NCBI GenBank assembly: GCA_902796785.1 | Contig: CADBQJ010000279.1 | Coordinates: forward strand, 1 to 9,717 | Direction of reading: 5' to 3' | Origin: Fibrobacter succinogenes | GTDB lineage: Bacteria > Fibrobacterota > Fibrobacteria > Fibrobacterales > CADBQJ01 | Length of the DNA: 9,717 bases | Part shown: one piece after another, positions 1 through 6,536 of the stretch | How positions within the stretch are numbered: position 1 is the first letter of the stretch | Layout of the letters: each line of letters opens with the position of its first letter | The notes under the pieces: generated by a model | Database searches by the model: none | Told to the model about the DNA's origin: nothing | What the model saw: the letters and a program-made list of their open reading frames with translations, nothing else | Translations under genes and position numbers: made by a program

Positions 1-264
1 GCGCAGGCGGTCCACCTCGCGGTCGAGCGCGAAGGCGGAGTCGCTGACGATCGTCCGGCGCAGTTCGTATTCGGCGATCTCCTTGCTGTCCGCGGCGGTC
101 AGCTTGGCGAGGTCGAGCCGGCCGTTGACGAGGAAGGGCGAGGAGGCGGAGGGAAGGGCGGGGGCCGCCGGGGCCGCGGTCTCCTCCGCGGAAGCGGCGT
201 CCTGAGCGCAGACCAAGGCGGGGAAAAGGAACGCGGCACACACAAGCTTACGGATACGCATCAT
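1..264 (-). CDS. Exported protein of unknown function (N-terminal 88 residues, runs off window)
   Basis: The frame is open from an ATG at 264 to the window edge, giving 88 residues with no stop. The N-terminus is a clear Sec signal peptide: a basic start (MMRIRKLV), a hydrophobic stretch, and a likely cut after VCA before QDAAS. Residues about 26-48 are an Ala/Pro/Ser-rich spacer. Residues 56-88 are charged and look helical (SKEIAEYELRRTIVSDSAFA and on). A purine-rich site, AGAGGA, lies about 7 bases before the start codon, and a second ATG follows immediately. It comes 54 bases after the 65-residue membrane gene and may share its transcript or use the weak promoter listed at 285-313. I do not recognise the family. 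A periplasmic coiled-coil factor is possible, but the catalytic or binding part is outside the window. Confidence 0.68.
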   Translation of the reverse strand, partial: MMRIRKLVCAAFLFPALVCAQDAASAEETAAPAAPALPSASSPFLVNGRLDLAKLTAADSKEIAEYELRRTIVSDSAFALDREVDRLR

Positions 265-284
265 TTTCTGGTCCTCTCTTCCCC

Positions 285-313
285 GTTTTACCTTTTTTGG
301 GGGAAAAGCGCAA
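285..313 (-). promoter_or_regulatory. Possible sigma70-type promoter before the exported-protein gene
   Basis: On the minus strand a TTGCGC box (308-313) and a TAAAAC box (285-290) are separated by 17 bases, in the A/T-rich gap between the 65-residue gene and the exported-protein start at 264. Matches to the consensus are only 3/6 and 4/6. The spacing and the local fall in GC are the main support. It would start transcription near 278, leaving a short leader with the AGAGGA ribosome site. Confidence 0.3.
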
Positions 314-318
314 GTTTT

Positions 319-516
319 TTATTCGCCGTCGCGTTTTCCGGCCTCCGCCCTCCGGGAGCGGTGCCAGAGGAGCAGCGAGGCGAGAAGCGCCAGCGCCAGA
401 ACGCCTTCGGCCCATGAAATACAAGGGCTGGCGGGCAATCTGGGCTCCAGGACGACCAAAGCGGCCAGGGCCAGTCCCAGAAGCGGTATGATATGATAGT
501 AAATTCTTTTATACAC
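319..516 (-). CDS. Small two-helix membrane protein directly after ftsE (65 aa)
   Basis: This 65-residue frame starts with GTG at 516, one base after the ftsE stop (518-520), and ends with TAA at 319-321. An AAGGA ribosome site lies 11 bases upstream, inside the end of ftsE, so translation is probably coupled. Two hydrophobic segments are visible: residues about 9-23 (IIPLLGLALAALVVL) and 37-50 (GVLALALLASLLLW). They are joined by a short Pro-containing loop with one Cys, and the tail is very basic and charged (HRSRRAEAGKRDGE). By the positive-inside rule both ends would face the cytoplasm. The position is the one usually held by ftsX, but the protein is about a fifth of FtsX length and has no periplasmic domain. 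Family and function are unknown. Tight spacing and membrane character argue for a real gene, while its short length leaves some doubt. Confidence 0.62.
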   Translation of the reverse strand: MYKRIYYHIIPLLGLALAALVVLEPRLPASPCISWAEGVLALALLASLLLWHRSRRAEAGKRDGE

Positions 517-517
517 G

Positions 518-1207
518 CTAGATGAGGTCCTTGGAGGCCAGGCGGCCGTGGTCGAGGACCAGCCGCCGGAAGGTCTTGGCCCCGTAGAGGTTCGGGTTGT
601 GGGTGGCCATCACCACCGTGGTCCCCCGCTCGTTGATGGTCCGCAGGATCTCGAAGACGCGCTGGGCGTTGTCCGGGTCGAGGTTGCCGGTCGGTTCGTC
701 GGCGATGAGCAGCCGCGGGTCGTTGGCCATGGCGCGGGCGATCGCCACGCGCTGGCGTTCGCCGCCGGAGAGGGTGTGCGGGAAGGCGTTGCGGCGGTGC
801 GAGATGCCGGTCAGCGCCATCAGCTCGAAGACGCGGGAGCGGATTTCGGAGCTTTTGTAGCCCGTCACCCGGAGCGCGAAGGCGATGTTCTCGAAGACGT
901 CGCGGTCGTCGAGCAGCTTGAAGTCCTGGAAGACGATCCCCAGCATCCGGCGGAACTTCTGGATGTCGGAGTCGCGCGCGGTCTTGGAGTCGTAGACGCA
1001 TTCGCGCCCGAAGGAGACCAGCACCTGGCCGCCGCGGAAGAGGTCGGGGCGCTCGTCCATGTAGATCATCTTGAGCAGCGTGCTCTTCCCGGCGCCGGAG
1101 GCCCCCGTGAGGAAGACGAACTCGCCCTTGGCGATCTGCAGCGTCACGTCGTCGAGCGCCTTCCAGGAGCCGCGGTAAGTCTTGGTGACGTGGTGGAGGT
1201 GGATCAC
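518..1207 (-). CDS. ftsE: Cell-division ABC transporter ATPase FtsE
   Basis: FtsE is the cytoplasmic ATPase of the FtsEX complex. With FtsX it joins the divisome and drives periplasmic activation of cell-wall amidases or hydrolases. This 229-residue protein has the usual FtsE length and every ABC ATPase motif: Walker A GASGAGKST (35-43), Q-loop Gln94 in VFQDFKLL, signature LSGGERQRV (146-154), Walker B LLIADE (166-171) followed by PTGNLD, and H-loop His203. The segment around FQDFKLLDDRDVFENIAF is typical of FtsE rather than of LolD or MacB. The start is GTG at 1207. A GAGGAA ribosome site overlaps the stop codon of the SurA-like gene, 10 bases away, which indicates co-transcription. Unusually, no ftsX follows: the next frame encodes a 65-residue membrane protein and then an unrelated exported protein. 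The FtsX partner must be encoded elsewhere or be replaced. Confidence 0.95.
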   Translation of the reverse strand: MIHLHHVTKTYRGSWKALDDVTLQIAKGEFVFLTGASGAGKSTLLKMIYMDERPDLFRGGQVLVSFGRECVYDSKTARDSDIQKFRRMLGIVFQDFKLLDDRDVFENIAFALRVTGYKSSEIRSRVFELMALTGISHRRNAFPHTLSGGERQRVAIARAMANDPRLLIADEPTGNLDPDNAQRVFEILRTINERGTTVVMATHNPNLYGAKTFRRLVLDHGRLASKDLI

Positions 1208-1217
1208 GGGGCGTTCC

Positions 1218-2513
1218 TCAGCGACGCAGCTCCGGGTCGCGGATGTCGACGTGGATCTCCTTGCGCCACTTCTCCACGAAGGACTGCATGCGCGCCTGCA
1301 TGCGCTGGCTGCGCGCGTACTGCTCGATCTCGTCCCAGTCGTCGGCGAGGTTCGGGACGCGGACCGCCTCCCTGGCCTGCACGCGGAAGACGTGCCAGGA
1401 GTCGTCGATCAGGACGGGGGCGCTCGTCTGCCCCACCTCCAGCCCGTCGATCGCGGCGGCGTAGTCGGAGTTCAGGTCGGCGCGCTGGAACCAGCCCAGG
1501 TCGCCTCCCCTGCCCTTCGTGGCCTCGTCGTCCGACCGTTCGGCGGCGAGGGCGGCGAAGGAGGCGCTGTCCTTCGCCAGCGCGCGGAGCGAGTCGGCGG
1601 TCGCGGCGAAGGCGGCGGTGTCGGCCGCGCCGGGGACCACGCGGAAGAGGATGTGGGCCGGGCGGATCTCGGTGTCGCGCCGGTCGAGCAGCTTGACGAC
1701 GTGGTAGCCGTCGGCGGTGTAGAGCGGCGTGCGGGAGAACTCGCCCGCCTCCAGGCCGTAGGCCACGCGCTCGAGCCGGGGGTCGAGGATCCCGTGGCGG
1801 ACGAAGCCCATGTCGCCGCCGGAGCCGGCGGTCGCCTCGTCGTCGGAGAGACGGGCGGCGAGCGTCGCGAAGTCGGCGCCCTTGTCCAGCTCGGCGACCG
1901 CGGCGACGGCGGCGGCGCGCGCGCGTTCCAGCTCGGACATCTTCGGCAGGATCTTCACGCGGACGTGGGCCAGGCGGACGCACTGGCGCTGCACGGGCAG
2001 CTCGTCGCGGTTCTCGGCGTAGAAGCGCTCGACCTCCTTGGGGGTGAGCTTGATCTCGCCGATGTACTTCGCCTGCATCTTCTGCATGACCATCTGCTCG
2101 GAGAACTGCTTGCGGAGCCGCTCGCGCCAGGCGGCGATGTCGATCCCCATCTGGCGGCGGACCGCGCCGGCCAGCTGGTCCAGCGTCATGTTCTGCCTGC
2201 GGGCGACGCGCTGCACGTGTTCCTCCACGCGCTGGTCGACGTCCTTGGGGTCGACGATCACGGAGTCGGTCTCGGCGCGGGCGAGCGTCGTCTTCTCGTC
2301 GATCAGGCGGTTCAGCACCTTCTTGCGCAGCGCGAGGTCGTCCAGCTGGCCGAACCCGGGCTGGTTCCGCAGCTGCCCGACGGCGTCCATCAGCTCGGAG
2401 CGCAGGATCGGCTCGCCGCCCACCACAGCCTCGACGCGGTCGTAGAGCTCCGCGGCGCCCGCGGCGGTCAGGAACGAGAGAACGATCGGGGGGAGGATTC
2501 CGCGGAAGGTCAT
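1218..2513 (-). CDS. surA: SurA-type periplasmic chaperone / peptidyl-prolyl isomerase with two parvulin domains
   Basis: The 431-residue product is probably a SurA-family chaperone that escorts unfolded outer-membrane proteins across the periplasm and isomerises prolyl bonds. Residues 1-20 are a signal peptide ending near TAAGAA. Residues about 22-165 form the SurA N-terminal chaperone region (DRVEAVVGGEPILRSEL at its start). Two parvulin (PpiC) domains follow at about 178-280 and 283-380. Both keep the paired histidines (LAHVRVKI with GYHVVKLL, and PAHILFRV with SWHVFRVQ) and the SDDEAT.G.GGD motif at 223-234 and 327-338. The C-terminal helix (390-420) matches the SurA tail that packs on the N-domain. 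Length is close to E. coli SurA. The ATG at 2513 overlaps the upstream stop as ATGA, with AAAAGGG 6 bases before it. ftsE follows after 10 bases. The symbol reflects architecture; paralogues of the PpiC/PrsA kind are the alternative. Confidence 0.92.
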   Translation of the reverse strand: MTFRGILPPIVLSFLTAAGAAELYDRVEAVVGGEPILRSELMDAVGQLRNQPGFGQLDDLALRKKVLNRLIDEKTTLARAETDSVIVDPKDVDQRVEEHVQRVARRQNMTLDQLAGAVRRQMGIDIAAWRERLRKQFSEQMVMQKMQAKYIGEIKLTPKEVERFYAENRDELPVQRQCVRLAHVRVKILPKMSELERARAAAVAAVAELDKGADFATLAARLSDDEATAGSGGDMGFVRHGILDPRLERVAYGLEAGEFSRTPLYTADGYHVVKLLDRRDTEIRPAHILFRVVPGAADTAAFAATADSLRALAKDSASFAALAAERSDDEATKGRGGDLGWFQRADLNSDYAAAIDGLEVGQTSAPVLIDDSWHVFRVQAREAVRVPNLADDWDEIEQYARSQRMQARMQSFVEKWRKEIHVDIRDPELRR

Positions 2514-2944
2514 GGCTGGCCCTTTTCCGAGACGACGCGCTCGGGATGGATGGCGATGGGTACGGAGAGCTTGAGGGAGTCGAGGTGGGCGCGGAAGCGC
2601 GCCGTGTCGGGATAGCGGCTGCGCACGGCGGAGGCCAGCATGGAGCGCTCGAAGTCGGCGACCGTCAGCCGGAACTCGGGCGTGCGGTGCAGTCCGAGCG
2701 CGCGCGCCTCCTGGGCGAGCGCCTCCTCGTCGATCCAGCGGCGGACCGAGCCGAACTTCTGCTCGCGGCTCTGGAGCTTCCGCAGCTCGGGCGGGAGCTT
2801 CATCTCCAGCTCGCGGAGGGTGAGGACCGAGCCGCCCACGCGGGCGACCGTGTCCTCCGGCTCGGAGCCGGGAAGACGGCAGGCGGCGGCGAACGCCCCG
2901 GCGAAGACCGCGGCGGAAAGCGCGAATGCCGTCAGTTTCCTCAT
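2510..2944 (-). CDS. Short SurA-N-like periplasmic protein, probable lipoprotein
   Basis: The 144-residue product has a signal peptide (MRKLTAFALSAAVFAGAF) ending in AAAC, so Cys22 may be lipidated. The lipobox has Ala rather than Leu at -3, so plain Sec export is also possible. Residues 31-110 resemble the N-terminal chaperone region of SurA/PpiC proteins: a short VARVGGSVLTLREL beta-hairpin and helix, then amphipathic helices (RRWIDEEALAQEARALGL, TVADFERSMLASAVRSRY). The protein stops at 144, where a parvulin domain would normally begin, and no His-containing PPIase motif is present. It overlaps mfd upstream and the SurA-like gene downstream by ATGA at both ends. This indicates translational coupling and a role beside SurA in envelope protein folding. 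The fold assignment is inferred from pattern only. It could be a family-specific partner chaperone or an ancient split of a larger isomerase. Confidence 0.84.
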   Translation of the reverse strand: MRKLTAFALSAAVFAGAFAAACRLPGSEPEDTVARVGGSVLTLRELEMKLPPELRKLQSREQKFGSVRRWIDEEALAQEARALGLHRTPEFRLTVADFERSMLASAVRSRYPDTARFRAHLDSLKLSVPIAIHPERVVSEKGQP

Positions 2945-5900
2945 CGGTCGGCGCTCCCGGAAAGATGGCGCAGAACGCCGGCCGCCTCGACCACGCGTTC
3001 CTCGGGCGTGGCGGACTCCAGCTCCACCAGCGCCTGCAACGGCTTACGATATAGCAATCTGACGGGGCGGGGACAATCGCCCAGCAGCTCGGAAATCCGC
3101 CTGGCGGAGGGCTCGGCCTCGCGCGACCAGGAGCAGACCATGCGCATGCCGCCCAGCTCCACGCTCTCGAACCCCAGCAGCCCGCCGCAGATCCGCAGGA
3201 CCATCACGGCGACCAGGCAGCGGGCCTGCGGCGGAACCGGCCCGTAGCGGTCCTCCATCTCCTCCAGCAGGTCGTCGGCCTGCGAGGGGGTCGCCAGGCG
3301 CGAGACGCGCTGGTAGAGGGCGATCCGCTGCAGCCCGTCCTCCACGTAGTCCTCGGGCAGGTAGGCGTCCGCGGAGATCTCCGCCCGCGCGGGCCGCGCG
3401 CCGAGGGCCGCGGCGTCGCCCTTGAGCTCGGCCACCGCCTCCTGCACCAGGCGCACGTAGGTCTCCAGCCCGATCTCGTCGACGAAGCCGCTCTGCTCCA
3501 CGCCCAGGAGGTTGCCCGCGCCGCGGTTCTCGAGGTCGCGCATGGCCAGCTGGAAGCCCGAGCCCAGGTCGGTGAACCGCTCCATCGCCGCCAGGCGCCG
3601 CTCGGCCTCCTCGGTCAGGTTCCCGTCCTCGGGGATCAGGAGCAGCGCGTGGGCCTGCACGGCGCCCCGCCCCACGCGGCCGCGGAGCTGGTAGAGCTGC
3701 GAGACGCCGAACATGTGGGCCTTGTTGACGACGATGGTGTTGACGGTGGGGATGTCGATGCCCGACTCCACGATGCCCGTGCAGACCAGGACGTCGAACT
3801 CGCCGGCGGTGAAGGCCGACATCACCTGCTCGAGCGCCCGGTCGTCCATCTGGCCGTGGGCCACCGCGACCCGCGCCTCGGGGCAGCCGAGCTCCAGCGT
3901 CTCCGCCAGCCCCTCCAGCTCGGAGACGCGCGGCGTGACGAAGAAGACCTGGCCGCCGCGCTCGAGCTCGCGCCGGATCTCCTCGACGATCGCCCGCGGG
4001 TCGAACCGCGCCACGCGGGTCTCCACGGGAAGGCGGTTCCGCGGCGGGGTCTGGATCAGCGAGATGTCGCGCACGCCGCTCAGCGACAGGTGGAGCGTGC
4101 GCGGGATGGGGGTGGCGCTCATGGAGACGGTGTCGACCTCCATGCGGAGCTCGCGGAGCCGCTCCTTCTGGCGCACGCCGAACTTCTGCTCCTCGTCGAC
4201 GACGATCAGCCCCAGGTCGCGGAACCGGACCTTGTCGGAGAGGAGCGCGTGGGTGCCCACCACGACGTCCACCGTCCCGGAGGCGAGCCCCGCGAGGACC
4301 GCCGCCTTCTCCTTCGCGGAGCGGTAGCGGTTGAGCAGCTCGATCCGCACGGGCCAGCCGGAGAAGCGCTCGACGAAGCTCTGGTGGTGCTGCGCGGCCA
4401 GGAGCGTGGTGGGGACCAGCACGGCGACCTGCTTGTGGGCCGCCACCGCCTTGAAGACCATGCGGAAGGCCACCTCGGTCTTGCCGAACCCCACGTCGCC
4501 GCAGACCAGGCGGTCCATCGGGCGCGGGCTCTCCATGTCGCGCTTGCACTCCTCGGCGGCGCGGAGCTGGGCGGGGGTGGGTTCCCATTCGAAGGCGGCC
4601 TCGAACTCGCGCTGCATGGGGGTGTCGGCGGGATAGGCGAACCCCGGGCGGGCCTGCCGGCGGGCGTAGAGCTCCACCAGGTCGCGCGCCACCTCGGCGG
4701 CGCGGGCCTTGGCGCGCTTCCGGAGCGTCTCCCAGGAGCGCGAGCTCAGGCGGTCGCGGCGCGGCGGCTCGGCGTCGGACGGGGCGATCTTCTCGAGCTT
4801 GAAGAGGTCCTCCACCGGAAGCCGGAGCGTGCCGTCGGCGTACTCCACCACGAGCATGTCCACGCTCCCCCCGCCGGAGAGGAGCTGCGGGCGGACCCCG
4901 ACGAAGCGCCCGACGCCGTGGTCCATGTGGACCACCCAGTCGCCGGGATAGAGCCGCGAGAGGTCGGGGATGGCCGCGCCCCCGCGGAACTTCGAGCGGC
5001 GGACGCGCCGGGCCAGGCGGTTGAAGAGCTGGTGGTCGGTCAGCCAGGCGCGCCCCTCCTCGCGGAGGACCAGGCCCGAGCGCAGCTGGCCGACGAGGAT
5101 CTCGTCGACGGGAAGCCCCTCGACCAGCTGCGCGAGGCGGCCGGCCTGGCCTTCGTTGGCGGCCAGCAGGCAGATCCGGATCCCCTCGTCGCGCAGCTTC
5201 GAGGCCAGGCCGGAATAGTCCGCGAGGCCCCCGGCGCACCGCCGCTGGTCCTCGCAGTCGAAAAGCCACTGCGCTTCGCCGCCGAGGCGCACGGAGCAGA
5301 AGTCGACCCGGCGGCTCCGCGCGACGCGCGCCGCGACGCCGTCGGCGTCCGCGACCAGCTCCTCGAAGGGCGCCACGGCGCGCCCGGCCGCGGCGTGCGC
5401 GGCCCAGGCCTCCTTCCACCGGTCGCGGGCCTCCCCGAGCCGCTTCGCCGCGGCCGACTCCTCGTCCACGAAGAGAACCGGCGGCTCGTCGAACAGGTCG
5501 AGGACGGTGCCGCCCGAGGGCGAGAAGAACGGGCGCATCCAGACCAGCCCCTCCTTCTCGGAGCGGTGGCGCAGCGCCTCCCAGACCGATTCGGCGGCCG
5601 CGTCGCCGTAGAGTTCGCGAATGCGCTTCTTCCCGCGCTCCCAGTCCTCCTCGGGCCAGGAGAGCTCGCCCATCGGGAGCAGCTCCAGCGAGTCGACCGT
5701 CTCCGTCGAGCGCTGCGAGAAGAGGTCGAACGAGCGGATCGCCCGCACGCCGTCGCCCATCAGGTCGACGCGGACCGGCTGGTCGCGGAGGAAGGGGAAG
5801 AGGTCGACGATGCCGCCCCGGACCGAGAACTCGCCCACCTCCTCGACCATCGGCTCCGGGGAGAAGCCGAGCTCGAGCAGCTTCGAGGCGAGCGTCTCGG

Positions 5901-6351
5901 GGGTCTCGTCGTCGCCGACGGAGAGGCGGACTGTCCGGGCGAGGAGGGCGTCGACGCGCGGAAGCCGCTCGAGAAGCCGCTCCCAGCGGGTCAGCAGCAC
6001 GAGCGGGTCGCCCCGGCGGACGCGGACGAAGAGCTCCAGGCGCGAGGCGACGACCGATTCGGAGGGGTGGGTCCACTCCTCGGGCGAGATCTCCCAGCCG
6101 TCGTAGACCGCCACCGACTCCTCGCCCAGGAGCCCCTCGAGGTCGTCGCGCATCTGCTCCAGGCGGCGGGCGTCGGAGCAGACGACCACGACCGGGGCGT
6201 TCTCCCGGGCGACGCGGGCCTGCACCGCCAGGGCGCAGGCGGAGGGGGTCAGGCCGCACAGGCGCGGCACCTTCGAGGCCTCGACCGCCGGCTCGGGGGC
6301 GCCCAGCGCCTCGAGGGGGTGTTCCAGCAGATGGTCGCGAAGGGTCTTCAT
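2941..6351 (-). CDS. mfd: Transcription-repair coupling factor Mfd
   Basis: Mfd pushes or removes RNA polymerase stalled at DNA lesions and recruits UvrA for nucleotide excision repair. The 1136-residue product is near the usual size. In order: UvrB-like module (about 1-340, with DYD-type loops such as AVYDGWEISP and VGEFSVRGGIVDLFPF 172-187); RNA-polymerase interaction domain (about 465-530, LYPGDWVVHMDHGVGRFVG); RecG-like translocase with Walker A GDVGFGKTE (618-626), DEEQ box (719-722), SAT (745-747), TGIVESGIDIP (858-868) and motif VI QLRGRVGRG (888-896); and C-terminal TRCF domain (about 990-1090). The start chosen is ATG 6351. The frame stays open further upstream only because it reads through the tRNA and terminator. 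No Shine-Dalgarno site is visible before this ATG, which is odd. It heads the operon and its stop overlaps the next start as ATGA. Confidence 0.97.
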   Translation of the reverse strand: MKTLRDHLLEHPLEALGAPEPAVEASKVPRLCGLTPSACALAVQARVARENAPVVVVCSDARRLEQMRDDLEGLLGEESVAVYDGWEISPEEWTHPSESVVASRLELFVRVRRGDPLVLLTRWERLLERLPRVDALLARTVRLSVGDDETPETLASKLLELGFSPEPMVEEVGEFSVRGGIVDLFPFLRDQPVRVDLMGDGVRAIRSFDLFSQRSTETVDSLELLPMGELSWPEEDWERGKKRIRELYGDAAAESVWEALRHRSEKEGLVWMRPFFSPSGGTVLDLFDEPPVLFVDEESAAAKRLGEARDRWKEAWAAHAAAGRAVAPFEELVADADGVAARVARSRRVDFCSVRLGGEAQWLFDCEDQRRCAGGLADYSGLASKLRDEGIRICLLAANEGQAGRLAQLVEGLPVDEILVGQLRSGLVLREEGRAWLTDHQLFNRLARRVRRSKFRGGAAIPDLSRLYPGDWVVHMDHGVGRFVGVRPQLLSGGGSVDMLVVEYADGTLRLPVEDLFKLEKIAPSDAEPPRRDRLSSRSWETLRKRAKARAAEVARDLVELYARRQARPGFAYPADTPMQREFEAAFEWEPTPAQLRAAEECKRDMESPRPMDRLVCGDVGFGKTEVAFRMVFKAVAAHKQVAVLVPTTLLAAQHHQSFVERFSGWPVRIELLNRYRSAKEKAAVLAGLASGTVDVVVGTHALLSDKVRFRDLGLIVVDEEQKFGVRQKERLRELRMEVDTVSMSATPIPRTLHLSLSGVRDISLIQTPPRNRLPVETRVARFDPRAIVEEIRRELERGGQVFFVTPRVSELEGLAETLELGCPEARVAVAHGQMDDRALEQVMSAFTAGEFDVLVCTGIVESGIDIPTVNTIVVNKAHMFGVSQLYQLRGRVGRGAVQAHALLLIPEDGNLTEEAERRLAAMERFTDLGSGFQLAMRDLENRGAGNLLGVEQSGFVDEIGLETYVRLVQEAVAELKGDAAALGARPARAEISADAYLPEDYVEDGLQRIALYQRVSRLATPSQADDLLEEMEDRYGPVPPQARCLVAVMVLRICGGLLGFESVELGGMRMVCSWSREAEPSARRISELLGDCPRPVRLLYRKPLQALVELESATPEERVVEAAGVLRHLSGSADR

Positions 6352-6366
6352 GGGGCGGAGGGAACG

Positions 6367-6395
6367 AAAAAGGCGGGAGCGATCGCGCTCCCGCC
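6367..6395 (-). terminator. Intrinsic terminator of the tRNA-Lys gene, just before mfd
   Basis: A perfect 10-base-pair GC-rich stem (GGCGGGAGCG at 6372-6381 against CGCTCCCGCC at 6386-6395, tetraloop between) is followed on the minus strand by TTTTT (6371-6367) and then CGTT. It starts 7 bases after the tRNA 3' end and finishes 15 bases before the mfd ATG. This is a textbook Rho-independent terminator for the tRNA. Its closeness to mfd means the mfd operon depends on read-through or on a promoter overlapping this element. Confidence 0.88.
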
Positions 6396-6401
6396 GTCGA
6401 G

Positions 6402-6474
6402 TGAGCCAGGGGGGATTCGAACCCACGACCCATGCCTTAAAAGGGCACTGCTCTACCGGCTGAGCTACTGGCTC
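6402..6474 (-). tRNA. tRNA-Lys (anticodon UUU)
   Basis: The 73-base cloverleaf folds fully by eye: acceptor GAGCCAG/CTGGCTC, D-stem GCTC/GAGC, anticodon stem GTGCC/GGCAT with loop CTTTTAA (anticodon TTT at 6439-6441), five-base variable loop, T-loop TTCGAAT and discriminator A. It decodes AAA and AAG as lysine. The T-stem GTGGG/CCCCC holds one U-C mismatch (6425 opposite 6411). CCA is not encoded, so a CCA-adding enzyme is needed. It has its own candidate promoter upstream and a strong terminator downstream. Confidence 0.97.
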
Positions 6475-6508
6475 GCTTTCGGGGCGTTTCGGCCCTTCGG
6501 CGCGGTCA

Positions 6509-6535
6509 AATATAGAAAGAAAGCTAGATTGTCCA
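6509..6535 (-). promoter_or_regulatory. Candidate promoter of tRNA-Lys
   Basis: On the minus strand TATATT (6509-6514) is a good -10 box. TGGACA (6530-6535) is a 4/6 match to the -35 box, with a 15-base spacer, slightly short. Transcription would begin near 6502, about 28 bases before the mature tRNA. This A/T-rich patch is the only such one between the tRNA and the divergent gene at 6537, and it may serve both directions. Confidence 0.5.
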
Positions 6536-6536
6536 T

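Noticed and set aside
281..310. Terminator after the 65-residue gene (CCCC/GGGG pairing)
   Set aside because: The possible stem is only about 6 bp with a loop of about 14 bases, and no T-run follows on the minus strand. The stretch looks more like a promoter/leader.
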